64,000 nt of DNA, taken from assembly GCA_027624075.1 (NCBI GenBank), contig JAQBUH010000011.1, forward strand, positions 1 through 64,000, in the 5' to 3' direction. A model generated the notes under the pieces. It was given only the letters and a program-made list of their open reading frames with translations, was not told the origin of the DNA and ran no database searches. The DNA comes from Chloroflexota bacterium. Its GTDB lineage: Bacteria; Chloroflexota; Dehalococcoidia; Lucifugimonadales; Lucifugimonadaceae. Positions 33,982 through 42,490 of this stretch are shown piece after piece (the first letter of the stretch is position 1; each line of letters opens with the position of its first letter). Position numbers and translations under genes: made by a program.

Positions 33982-34168
33982 AGAGCCAAAGGCCCGGCGC
34001 GGCTGGCAATCCTGAAGCCACCTGACCCTGTATAAAACCCCCGCTCGTTTAATCGGTCGCCATCCCGGGCAATCGGGTTCAACCTGGTTCCGTGTAAGTT
34101 GGATTTCCGCTGGAAACGGCAATAAAAAAACTGGGGGAGACAGCGGCCGAAGGCGTAGCTTTCGATGT

Positions 34169-34624
34169 ATGTTGACCCGTCAGCCACCACCACCTGATTT
34201 TGCATGGACAGCGGAGAGCATCCGGGCGCTCCGCAGCCACCTGAGCCAGTCACAGGCCGCCCTCGCCAGGGAGCTTGGCATCCGCCAGCAGACAGTGAGC
34301 GAGTGGGAGACTGGAATGTACAGGCCGCGCGGCGCCTCGGTCACAATCCTGACTCTTCTCGCCGTCAGCTCAGGGTTCCAGTTCGACCTGCCGCAGGCAC
34401 GCGATACTCCTCGCGACCAGACGGCCGGGCAGCAACGTGGAAGGAACGGGACGACTCCTCACTCCTCATCTCGCGTCGCGCCCAGGGAGATCAGAGGGTC
34501 ACGCACTCACCCAGACTGGGTGCGCGCGAGCGCCGTCTCGTCAGACGCCACCCGGACTCGCAACGTCGTTCAGCCCGGCCCTGACAGGAACTTCGGCTAC
34601 CGTGACGGTGAGATTCCGTTGTAA
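34169..34624 (+). CDS. XRE-type helix-turn-helix protein with disordered tail
   Basis: 151 residues. Residues about 14-72 form a Cro/CI-type helix-turn-helix: ESIRALRSHLSQSQAALARE, LGIRQQTVSEWETGMYRPRG, then ILTLLAVSSGFQFDLP. Short (~75-95 residue) proteins of this type are common. The remaining ~75 residues are Arg/Ser/Thr-rich with no pattern and may be a 3' extension produced by loss of the original stop. The target is unknown; the gene stands alone after the DUF1501 gene. Confidence 0.65.
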   Translation: MLTRQPPPPDFAWTAESIRALRSHLSQSQAALARELGIRQQTVSEWETGMYRPRGASVTILTLLAVSSGFQFDLPQARDTPRDQTAGQQRGRNGTTPHSSSRVAPREIRGSRTHPDWVRASAVSSDATRTRNVVQPGPDRNFGYRDGEIPL

Positions 34625-34898
34625 CAAGCGGGGCCACGTCCCGGTCCGCCGTCCGTGCTTTCTGGCCGTCTCTCAGCAGAGCCGCAGCGCTTCCTTTCAT
34701 GTTCGTTGACACTCTGCGTGGCCGGGCCTAGCATTCCGCGCCACTGAATTTGTGCGAATTCAGTGCTGCATGTTGGAAACCACCAACGGGCCTCGGTTGC
34801 CGTTTGCTGTGCTTTCTTCCGGCAGGGACTCCCGGCGGAAGGGATTCCCGGATTCCGGCTCTGAGTGGCGGCCGCACCCGGGAGAGGCTGCGGCATAC

Positions 34899-35138
34899 AT
34901 GACACGGGCCTACATTCTGATCGAGACGGCGGTTGGGAAGACGGGCGAGGTGGCGGAGCGATTACGGCTGCTTGAGTCGATGAAGACGGTCGACGCGGTG
35001 ACGGGGCCGTTCGACATCGTCGCTGTGGCCGAGGCAGAGACACTCAACGCCATCGGTGATCTGATCAGTGAAGGGATGCACCGCATCCCGGGCATCGTGA
35101 AGACCATCACCTGCCTTTCTGTGAGTAAACGGGACTAG
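34899..35138 (+). CDS. Stand-alone Lrp/AsnC ligand-binding (RAM) domain protein
   Basis: 79 residues from ATG 34899 (GGGAGAG upstream); a longer frame from 34752 lacks family resemblance. The whole protein is one RAM/SAM domain: AYILIETAVGKTGEVAERLR, VDAVTGPFDIVAVAEAETLN, and the C-terminal HRIPGIVKTITCLSV. There is no DNA-binding domain. Such stand-alone domains form amino-acid-binding oligomers and may modulate full Lrp proteins. It lies 48 bp before an acyl-CoA dehydrogenase on the same strand. Confidence 0.85.
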   Translation: MTRAYILIETAVGKTGEVAERLRLLESMKTVDAVTGPFDIVAVAEAETLNAIGDLISEGMHRIPGIVKTITCLSVSKRD

Positions 35139-35186
35139 TCTCTGGCGCCGGAAACTGGCAGCGACCTGCGCCCCTGTGGTGACCTA

Positions 35187-36365
35187 ATGCGATTCGAGTT
35201 CACCAGCGAAGATGAACGGTTCCGCGCAGAGCTGCGTGCTCTTCTTGCTGCGAACCTTCCCGCCGGTTGGACCGGCCCTCCGGACGAGGCGGACGACGCC
35301 GACTGGGCGCTGAGCCAGCGGATGCGGAAGGCGATTGCCGCCCGAGGCTGGCTGGTGATGCACTGGCCAGCAGAGTACGGCGGACAGGACGCTTCGCCAA
35401 TGCGCAACATCATCTTTGCCGAGGAGATGGCCCATCACCGCGCGCCAGGGAACGACCGTTTCGGCACCCGGATGATCGGCCCTGTGCTGATGCGTTACGG
35501 CTCTGATGAGCAGAAGCGGAAGTACCTTCCCGATATCGCGGCGGGCGGCATCCAGTGGTGCCAGGGCTATTCGGAGCCGGACGCCGGCTCTGACCTTGCT
35601 TCGCTGAAGACACGGGCCGTGTTGAAGGGCGACCGCTTCGTCGTCAACGGCGCAAAGATCTGGACCTCGCTGGCGCACCGGGCGGACATGATGTTCATGC
35701 TGGTCCGCACCGACCCTGGCGCGCCGAAGCACCGCGGCATCTCCATGCTGCTGGCCGACATGAACGCGCCGGGAGTCGAGGTGAGACCGATCATCAACAT
35801 GTCCGGCTCCCACAGCTTCAACCAGGTGACGTTCGACGACGTCGAGGTGCCTGTTGAAAACCTTGTTGGCGATCTGAACAACGGCTGGCGAGTTGGCATG
35901 TCCGTGCTCAACTACGAGAGGTCAGGCGTCGACTACGTCGGCTGGGGGCAGCGGGCGTGGGACGAGCTGGCGCAGTTCTGTCGGGAGGAGAGCGGCCCGG
36001 ACGGGCGACCGCTGTCCGCCGACCCCGCGGTGCGGAGGCGAATGGCGGAGCTTGACGCAGAGCTCGAGGGCGCACGTCTGCTGACGTACGAGGTTGCCTG
36101 GCATCAACAGAAGGGTGAGGCGCCTGCAGAGGTTGCGTCGATGAGCAAGCTGGCGGGCACGGTTGCGAACCGGAATGTGCTGGACTACGGGATGCGGCTG
36201 CTCGGGATGTACGGCGTACTGGAGCAGGGCTCGGCCCACGCGAAGCTCCAGGGCCGCTTCTTCAAGATGCGGATGTACTACACGTCCGGCGAGATCCTGG
36301 CGGGGACGACGGAGATACAGAAGAACCTGATTGCGTGGCGGGGACTGGAGTTGCCGCGGGTGTAG
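35187..36365 (+). CDS. Acyl-CoA dehydrogenase
   Basis: 392 residues, FAD-dependent alpha,beta-dehydrogenation of an acyl-CoA thioester. N-terminal helical domain to about residue 120. FAD/substrate loop QGYSEPDAGSDLASLKTRAV, then NGAKIWTSLAHRADMMFMLV. C-terminal domain with LNYERSGVDYVGWGQRAWDE and the FAD-binding end SGEILAGTTEIQKNLIAWRG. The signature GTTEIQ is intact, so it should be a functional FAD subunit. A second, shorter member lies 325 bp downstream, separated by a dispersed repeat. Comparable gene pairs form heteromeric dehydrogenases for sterol or bulky acyl chains in actinobacteria. Confidence 0.93.
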   Translation: MRFEFTSEDERFRAELRALLAANLPAGWTGPPDEADDADWALSQRMRKAIAARGWLVMHWPAEYGGQDASPMRNIIFAEEMAHHRAPGNDRFGTRMIGPVLMRYGSDEQKRKYLPDIAAGGIQWCQGYSEPDAGSDLASLKTRAVLKGDRFVVNGAKIWTSLAHRADMMFMLVRTDPGAPKHRGISMLLADMNAPGVEVRPIINMSGSHSFNQVTFDDVEVPVENLVGDLNNGWRVGMSVLNYERSGVDYVGWGQRAWDELAQFCREESGPDGRPLSADPAVRRRMAELDAELEGARLLTYEVAWHQQKGEAPAEVASMSKLAGTVANRNVLDYGMRLLGMYGVLEQGSAHAKLQGRFFKMRMYYTSGEILAGTTEIQKNLIAWRGLELPRV

Positions 36366-36445
36366 CGGCGCAGGTTGGATTGGGCCGGCAAAATCTGGGA
36401 GGATTTCATCCCGATCCAGGCAGGAGAGGTCTCAGGGAGGGAGAT

Positions 36446-36582
36446 CATGTCACTCTGACCTTTGGTTCAGAGTCTCTCAGGAAGCCGGTTAGCCGAGAGA
36501 TTCTGAGTCAAGCTCAGAATGACAACAACGGTCCACCTTCTACCTCTCTTTCTTGGCAGGGAGGGAGGACTAATACAGAGCC
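36446..36582. repeat. Dispersed repeat element, copy D (partial)
   Basis: TGTCACTCTGACCTTTGGTT followed by CAGAGTCTCTC and AGAGATTCTGAGTCAAGCTC followed by AGAATGACA form the paired palindromic halves; the right end is ATACAGAGCC. The left end is not recognisable. It lies between two acyl-CoA dehydrogenase genes. Confidence 0.65.
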
Positions 36583-36690
36583 AATCGAGTTCGGCACGAC
36601 AAAAAACTACCTCTCTAACGGCTTCACAACTCTAACGGCTTCACAACCGATACTCGTTTAACAGCACCCAGAAAAAACGAAAAACGAAAA

Positions 36691-37833
36691 ATGGAATTTG
36701 GGCTTAGCGAAACCGAAGAGATGGTGCGGGCCAGCGCCAGGGAGTTTCTCGAGCGCGAGGCCGGCCCCGCTGTTGCGCGCCAGGAAGACGCAGCCGCCGG
36801 GTTCTGGTCGAAGGTCAGCGAGATGGGATGGCCTGGCCTTGCGATAGCCGAGCGGTACGTTGGCGCAGAGATGGGCCTGACCGCGCTCGGAGTGCTTGCC
36901 GAGCAGTGGGGAGCGCACCTTGCGCCGGGGCCGCTGCTCGAATCTGCAGTCCTCGCAGCGCCGCTACTGGAAGCCTTCGCAGAAGAGCGGCTCAAGCGAG
37001 AGGTGTTGCCGCAACTGGCAGACGGCAGCTCAACTATAGCGATAGCCGTGCTGGAGCAGGCGGCGTCGTGGAGGCCCGAAGATATCCGCGCAGTTGCCGT
37101 ACGGACTTCGTCAAGTGCGGCCCGGACTCCGACAGGCTGGGCCATCACCGGAGTAAAGCACTTCGTCAGCTACGGCGACGAGGCGTCGAGGCTGATCGTG
37201 GCTGCGCGAACAGGTGACGGAGCACAGGACATCTCGCTATTTCTGATCGACCGCAATTCAGACGGTATTGATAGTCAGCCGCTCGACCACGCGTCCGGCA
37301 CGCCGGCGACGGTCCTGACCTTTAACGAGACTCACGCCGATGGCACGCGACTGGTCGGCGAAGAGGACGGAGGGTGGCCGCTTGTCGAGTCGATGATGCT
37401 CAGGGGCGCCGCGTTCAGGGCGGTGCAACTGGCGGGCCTCGGCAGGATGGTGCTGGACATCACCGCCGTGTACGTGAAGGAGCGCAGGCAGTTCGGCGTT
37501 CCGGTCGGCTCGTTCCAGGCGGTGCAGCATCACCTGGCGGATATGGCGGTCTCGGTCAGGCGCGTCGAGCACCTGGCGCGGCAGGCGGTGTGGAGCGTGG
37601 CGGAGTCCAGTTTGAGCAGGTCTGATCAACAGAAGCAGGTATCGCGTGCCAAACATGCCGCAAGCGAGTTGATTCCGGGCGTGTGCTGGACGGCGCACCA
37701 GTGTCACGGCGCGATAGGATTCACATGGGAGCATGACCTCCACCTGTATACTCGGCGCGCCGTTTCATGGGCGGCGGAGTTTGGCGACGCGGCGTGGCAT
37801 GCAGACCGTCTGGCCGGCGCGCTCGAGCTTTAG
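36691..37833 (+). CDS. Acyl-CoA dehydrogenase, second subunit type
   Basis: 380 residues. N-terminal FGLSETEEMVRASAREFLER and EMGWPGLAIAERYVGAEMGL, then GWAITGVKHFVSYGDEASRL in the beta domain, and a C-terminal VKERRQFGVPVGSFQAVQHH block. The end HQCHGAIGFTWEHDLHLYTR replaces the usual GTTEIQ motif, as in the partner chains of heteromeric actinobacterial enzymes. It may pair with the gene ending at 36365. FAD binding may depend on that partner. The gene directly follows a repeat element that probably separates formerly adjacent genes. Confidence 0.9.
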   Translation: MEFGLSETEEMVRASAREFLEREAGPAVARQEDAAAGFWSKVSEMGWPGLAIAERYVGAEMGLTALGVLAEQWGAHLAPGPLLESAVLAAPLLEAFAEERLKREVLPQLADGSSTIAIAVLEQAASWRPEDIRAVAVRTSSSAARTPTGWAITGVKHFVSYGDEASRLIVAARTGDGAQDISLFLIDRNSDGIDSQPLDHASGTPATVLTFNETHADGTRLVGEEDGGWPLVESMMLRGAAFRAVQLAGLGRMVLDITAVYVKERRQFGVPVGSFQAVQHHLADMAVSVRRVEHLARQAVWSVAESSLSRSDQQKQVSRAKHAASELIPGVCWTAHQCHGAIGFTWEHDLHLYTRRAVSWAAEFGDAAWHADRLAGALEL

Positions 37834-37902
37834 CGCTCGTGAACGTCCCGGCCCGGCAACTTCTAGCAAAAATCAAATTGTGCATACATTGCACGGGGAA
37901 GC

Positions 37903-38310
37903 GTGGATATGTGGCGCGACGTTAACGAAGAAAAATCGGTTGCCGACCTTGGCTGCGTCTTCTGCCGGGTAGCGGCTGGCCAACTGCCAAGCAGGCAGGT
38001 GTACAGCGATGACGACATCATTGCGTTTCATGATGTGACCCCGGTGGCAAAGGTGCATGTGCTGGTGATTCCGAAGCGGCACGTGACGCGCCTGGAAGAT
38101 TCCACGCAGGTAGACGAGGCGCTGCTTGGGAGGTTGATCAGGGTCGGAGTCGAGGTGGCTCAGAAGCTGCGCATCTCAGACAGCGGATACCGGCTTGCGA
38201 TCAACCAGGGAGCAGACGCGGGACAGGTGCTGGACCACCTGCACCTGCACGTAATGGGCGGGCAGAACCTGTATCCGCTTGGTGAGGTTACGACGGGCAC
38301 CGAGGGCTGA
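37903..38310 (+). CDS. HIT-family nucleotide hydrolase
   Basis: 135 residues (ATG 37903 or 37909). The zinc-type CVFCRVAAGQLPSRQVYSDD start, AKVHVLVIPKRHVTRLEDST in the centre, and the C-terminal HIT motif in QVLDHLHLHVMGGQ (HxHxH) match Hint/HinT-like purine nucleoside phosphoramidases. They hydrolyse AMP-linked phosphoramidates and act as dimers in the cytoplasm. Length is slightly above the usual ~115. It is transcribed in the direction of the molybdenum hydroxylase genes, 246 bp upstream of them. Confidence 0.92.
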   Translation: MDMWRDVNEEKSVADLGCVFCRVAAGQLPSRQVYSDDDIIAFHDVTPVAKVHVLVIPKRHVTRLEDSTQVDEALLGRLIRVGVEVAQKLRISDSGYRLAINQGADAGQVLDHLHLHVMGGQNLYPLGEVTTGTEG

Positions 38311-38556
38311 ACTCTGGAGAGTCGCCCCGTTGCCGCTCACGCCGGCGCGGGTGGGCCTGTCACGCCCCGCCTCGTTATCCGCCGCTTTCGGCCCCCAAAC
38401 CAAAGTTGCGAACAGGTTGCCTCGCGCGCATAATGAGGCCGCCCACCTTGTGCGGCGCTTTCAATACGGCGCTGAGCTGGTGAAAGGCTCCATAGCCGAC
38501 CTTGCTGGCATATTTCTTAGTGCCGGCCCATGCGATGAGATGAAAGGAGCGGATTT

Positions 38557-39429
38557 TTGCATCCGTTCGCGTATATCGCACCAAAGACCGTTGAAGAAGC
38601 CGTGGCGGTGCTAAACAAGCACGGTGATAGAGCGCGTCCAATAGCCGGTGGAACTGATCTCCTGGTCCAGGCCAGGGGCGGAAGGTTCGACCTGGACGCA
38701 GTTGTTGACATCAAGAAGATCCCTGAGCTCGAGTCGATCAAGAACGGCGCCTCGGGGCTTGAGTTTGGCGCTGCCGTCCCCTGCTACCAGCTCTACGAGA
38801 ACAAGAAGCTGGCGGCCGAATACCCTGGGATCATGGACGCGGCGTCGCTGATCGGCGGAATCCAGATCCAGTCCCGGGCAGGGCTCGGCGGCAACCTCTG
38901 CAACGCCACGCCAAGTGGGGACGGCATCGGACCGCTGATCGTCCACTACGGCACGGCAGTCATTGCCGGCCCAGGCGGACGCCGCGAGCTTGCGGTTGAA
39001 AAGTTCTGCACCGGCCCCGGCCGCAACGCCCTCAAGAAGGGCGAGCTGCTGGTCAGCCTGAAGTTCCCGAAGCCGTCTGCCACCTTCGGCGCCGCCTACG
39101 AGCGGTTCATCCCTCGAAACGAGATGGACATCGCGGTCGCAGGTGTTGCCGTGTCCGTTGAGTTGAGCGCAGACAAGAAGACGATCAAGAAGGCCAGGGT
39201 GGCGCTGGCGTCCGTGGCCCCGACCCCGGTGCTGGCCGAAGCCGCCGGAGCGGCGCTAATTGGCAAGAGCGCAGATGACGAGGCCGCGATCAACGCGGCG
39301 GGCGCAGCGGCGGCCAAGGCCGCAAAGCCGATCACTGACATGCGCGGGACTATTGAGCAGCGCAAGCACCTCGTTGAGGTGCTGACGAAGCGAATGATCC
39401 GTAAGGCCGTTGAGAGGGCGAGGAGCTAG
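38557..39429 (+). CDS. Molybdenum hydroxylase FAD-binding (medium) subunit
   Basis: 290 residues from TTG 38557, preceded by AAAGGAGCGG. CoxM/CutM-type FAD subunit of xanthine-dehydrogenase-family enzymes: the N-terminal FAYIAPKTVEEAVAVLNKHG, the FAD pyrophosphate loop RPIAGGTDLLVQARGG, the second loop AGLGGNLCNATPSGDGIGPL, and the C-terminal CO_deh_flav_C domain. It passes electrons from the iron-sulfur subunit to an acceptor. The next gene (2Fe-2S subunit) begins two bases after the stop with AGGAG overlapping this gene's end, followed by two large subunits. Confidence 0.92.
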   Translation: MHPFAYIAPKTVEEAVAVLNKHGDRARPIAGGTDLLVQARGGRFDLDAVVDIKKIPELESIKNGASGLEFGAAVPCYQLYENKKLAAEYPGIMDAASLIGGIQIQSRAGLGGNLCNATPSGDGIGPLIVHYGTAVIAGPGGRRELAVEKFCTGPGRNALKKGELLVSLKFPKPSATFGAAYERFIPRNEMDIAVAGVAVSVELSADKKTIKKARVALASVAPTPVLAEAAGAALIGKSADDEAAINAAGAAAAKAAKPITDMRGTIEQRKHLVEVLTKRMIRKAVERARS

Positions 39430-39430
39430 C

Positions 39431-39910
39431 ATGGAGCTGCCACAGAGAGTTCACGTAAGGACCACGATCAACGGCCAGGCGCAGGAGTTCCTCGTGCCGC
39501 CGTACATGAGCCTGCTTGACACCATTCGTGAGATCGCCGGGCTTACCGGGACGAAGGAAGGGTGTCTGGACGGCAACTGCGGCGCCTGCACGGTGAGCAT
39601 CGACGGACGGATCGTCGACTCGTGCCTTGTCCTTGGCGCAGAGGTCGATGGCAAGAGCATCACAACAGTCGAGGGTCTTGCCACCGCAAAGGGGCTGCAC
39701 CCGCTGCAACAGGCGTTCCTGGAAGAGGCTGCGCTCCAGTGCGGCATCTGCACACCCGGGTTCCTGGTTGCCGCAAAGGGCCTGCTCGACAACGAACCGG
39801 ACCCGAGCGAGGAGCGCATTCGCCACTGGCTCGCAGGCAACCTCTGCCGTTGCACCGGTTACGACAAGATCGTGAGGGCGGTCCAGAAGGCCGCCACCGC
39901 GTCACACTGA
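39431..39910 (+). CDS. Molybdenum hydroxylase 2Fe-2S (small) subunit
   Basis: 159 residues from ATG 39431. Two [2Fe-2S] domains: a plant-ferredoxin-type cluster with GCLDGNCGACTVSIDGRIVD and DSCLVLG, and a helical cluster with QCGICTPGFLVAAKGL and NLCRCTGYDKIV. All eight cysteines are present, so both clusters should form. It links the molybdenum site of the large subunit to the FAD subunit. The start codon sits directly behind AGGAG located at the end of the FAD subunit gene, indicating translational coupling. Confidence 0.94.
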   Translation: MELPQRVHVRTTINGQAQEFLVPPYMSLLDTIREIAGLTGTKEGCLDGNCGACTVSIDGRIVDSCLVLGAEVDGKSITTVEGLATAKGLHPLQQAFLEEAALQCGICTPGFLVAAKGLLDNEPDPSEERIRHWLAGNLCRCTGYDKIVRAVQKAATASH

Positions 39911-39980
39911 GCACACCCCGTGACCCAGACGGAGCCGGGGCAACAAGCGCCCGGAATATCTGAGCCAAAGGACGAAGTGA

Positions 39981-42266
39981 ATGGTTAGCACATTCGAGCC
40001 GAAGTCCAACTACAAGGTGATCGGCACCCGGCCGATTCGCCATGACGGTCTGGACAAGGTAACGGGCCGCGCGATCTACGGCGCAGACATCAAGCTGCCG
40101 GGGATGCTGTGGGCCGTTGTCGTCAGGAGCCCGCACGCCCACGCGCGCATCAAGAGCATCGACACCTCTGCCGCCGAGGCGATGGACGGTGTCTACGCCG
40201 TGATGACAGGCGCAGACCTCCCGGCGCAGGAAGACAGGGTTGTCGACCTCGGCGAGGGCTCCGCGAACTTCAGGTGGGCCTCAGACAACATCATGGCGAG
40301 CGACAAGGCTCTCTACCGAGGCCACGCGGTGGCGGCTGTAGCCGCGTCCGACCGCTACATCGCAGAGATGGCCGCCGGCCTGGTGAAGGTTGAGTACGAG
40401 GTGCTTCCGAACGCAACGAACGTGGTCGACGCGTTGGCGCCGAACGCTCCAATCATCCTCGAAGACCTGGTTGGCGACGACCTTGGCGAAGAGGTCAAGA
40501 ACACCAACATGGCGTCTCACTTCAGGCACGAGTTCGGGAACGTCGACGGCTCGTTCGCAAAAGCCGACCATGTGATCGAGCGTGAATACACGATGCAGAT
40601 GGTCCACCAGGGCTATATCGAGCCTCACAACGCAACGGCCATCTGGGACCAGGAAAACCGTGTCCGCATCTGGACAAGCACACAGGGCGCGTTCCCTGTC
40701 CGCACCCAGACCGCGGGGATCCTCAAGCTCTCCGAGTCGCGTGTCAAGGTGACGCCGCTCGAGATTGGTGGCGGGTTCGGCGGCAAGATTCCGATCTACC
40801 TCGAGCCGGTCTGCGCCATCCTATCCAGGAAGTCTGGCGGCCGCCCGGTCAAGGGCGTCATGGAGCGTCGCTCTGTGTTCGAGGGCAGCGGCCCCGCTCC
40901 CGGCGGCGTGCTCACCGTAAAGCTCGGAGCAACCAGAGACGGCAAGCTGGTGGCCGCGGCGACGGACATCAAGCTCGAGGCCGGAGCCTACCCTGGCGCG
41001 GCGGTCGGCGCGGCGGCCATGTGCGTCTTCTCCTGTTACGACATTGCGAACACCCGCATTGATGGCTGGGACATAGTCGTCAACAAACCGAAGTCCTCTG
41101 CCTACCGGGCGCCGGGCGCTCCGCAGGCGACGTACGCCATGGAGTCTGCGGTAGATGAGCTCTGCGAGGCGGCAGGCTTCGACAAGATGAAATTCCGCGT
41201 AGATAACGCCGCGCACGAGGGCACTCGCCGCGGCGATGGCGTGATCTTTCAGAAGGTCGGGATGCGAGAGGTGCTGGCTGCGACGAAGGCGTCTCCGCAC
41301 TGGAGGTCCGAAATCGGAGCGCCGTCCAGGCCCGGCAACAAGCGCGGGCGAGGCATTGCGTCAGGCTACTGGTTCAACATTGGCCTTAAGTCCAGCGTGA
41401 ACCTTGCGCTCAACAGCGACGGCACAGTTGAGCTTGTGGAGGGGTCGACGGACATCGGCGGCAGCAGGGCATCCATCGCCATGCAGGCGGCCGAGGTCCT
41501 TGGCATCACAGCCGAAGAAGTGCGGCCCAGTGTGGTCGACACCGAGTCTGTCGGCTACACAGATGTGACTGGCGGCTCTCGCACGACGTACGCAACCGGC
41601 TACGCCGCGTGGAAGGCTGCGAACTCGATGGTGGACGAGCTGAAGCGCCGTGCGGCTTTGCTGTGGGAGATAGGCGAGGACAACATCCAGTTCGAGGACG
41701 GTGTGTTCAGCTCAAAGACGGACTCCGAGTTGAAGATCTCGTTCAAGGACCTGGCCGGTAAGCTCAACGACACAGGCGGCCCTGTGAATACAACCGGCGC
41801 GGTTGACCTGGAGGCCGCCGGAGGCGCTTACGGCACCCACATCTGTGACCTGGAGATCGACCCGGAGACGGGGAAGACGGATGTGGTCAGGTACACCGTT
41901 GTGCAGGATGTCGGCAAGGCGATCCACCCCTCGTATGTCGAAGGACAGATGCAGGGCGGCGCGGCGCAGGGCGTTGGCTGGGCGCTCAACGAAGAGTACT
42001 TCATGAACTTAGACGGCACGATGATGAACTCCACCTACCTGGACTACCGGATGCCGACTTCGCTGGACCTGCCTGAGATCGAGACGGTGATTGTCGAGGT
42101 CCCGAACCCGCTGCACCCGTTCGGCGTGCGAGGCGTTGGCGAGGTCCCGATCTGCCCTCCAATTGCGGCGGTGGCGAATGCCATTCACGACGCGGTTGGC
42201 GTCAGGCTGAGGGACACGCCGATGAACCCCGGCAAGATCATGAGCGCGCTGGAGAAGAAGGGTTAG
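39981..42266 (+). CDS. Molybdenum hydroxylase large subunit, paralogue 1
   Basis: 761 residues, CoxL/XdhB-type molybdopterin-binding subunit. The N-terminal ribosome-like domain opens with VIGTRPIRHDGLDKVTGRAI; the Mo-cofactor motif is EIGGGFGGKIPIYLE, and the probable catalytic Glu is in GVRGVGEVPICPP at the C-terminus. The active-site loop reads SSAYRAPGAPQATYAMES, unlike the AYXCSFR of form I CO dehydrogenase and the AYRGAGR of form II. A hydroxylase for an organic substrate is therefore more likely. The gene follows the FAD and 2Fe-2S subunits (70 bp gap) and precedes a paralogue. Confidence 0.92.
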   Translation: MVSTFEPKSNYKVIGTRPIRHDGLDKVTGRAIYGADIKLPGMLWAVVVRSPHAHARIKSIDTSAAEAMDGVYAVMTGADLPAQEDRVVDLGEGSANFRWASDNIMASDKALYRGHAVAAVAASDRYIAEMAAGLVKVEYEVLPNATNVVDALAPNAPIILEDLVGDDLGEEVKNTNMASHFRHEFGNVDGSFAKADHVIEREYTMQMVHQGYIEPHNATAIWDQENRVRIWTSTQGAFPVRTQTAGILKLSESRVKVTPLEIGGGFGGKIPIYLEPVCAILSRKSGGRPVKGVMERRSVFEGSGPAPGGVLTVKLGATRDGKLVAAATDIKLEAGAYPGAAVGAAAMCVFSCYDIANTRIDGWDIVVNKPKSSAYRAPGAPQATYAMESAVDELCEAAGFDKMKFRVDNAAHEGTRRGDGVIFQKVGMREVLAATKASPHWRSEIGAPSRPGNKRGRGIASGYWFNIGLKSSVNLALNSDGTVELVEGSTDIGGSRASIAMQAAEVLGITAEEVRPSVVDTESVGYTDVTGGSRTTYATGYAAWKAANSMVDELKRRAALLWEIGEDNIQFEDGVFSSKTDSELKISFKDLAGKLNDTGGPVNTTGAVDLEAAGGAYGTHICDLEIDPETGKTDVVRYTVVQDVGKAIHPSYVEGQMQGGAAQGVGWALNEEYFMNLDGTMMNSTYLDYRMPTSLDLPEIETVIVEVPNPLHPFGVRGVGEVPICPPIAAVANAIHDAVGVRLRDTPMNPGKIMSALEKKG

Positions 42267-42327
42267 AAGCCGGCTCGAGCGCCCATTGTTGAATCCAGGG
42301 TTCTGCGAACAACAGGACTGAATAAAA

Positions 42328-42366
42328 ACAGCGGCCGGGCAGTCTTAACAACAGGCTCCCGGCTGT
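42328..42366 (+). terminator. Weak hairpin between the two large-subunit genes
   Basis: ACAGCGGCCGGG can pair, with a bulge, with CCCGGCTGT across an 18-nt loop; TCTGGTTT follows. It may attenuate transcription between the paralogues. Support is weak. Confidence 0.3.
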
Positions 42367-42490
42367 CTGGTTTAAGATAGTGGCTCTCTTTGCCGGATTG
42401 GCCGGCCGTTCAGCAGATTTGTAACATTCCGGCAGATGACGCCGGCACAGACACCGCGATTTTGTTCACAGAAAAACCAGGGAGACGCTG

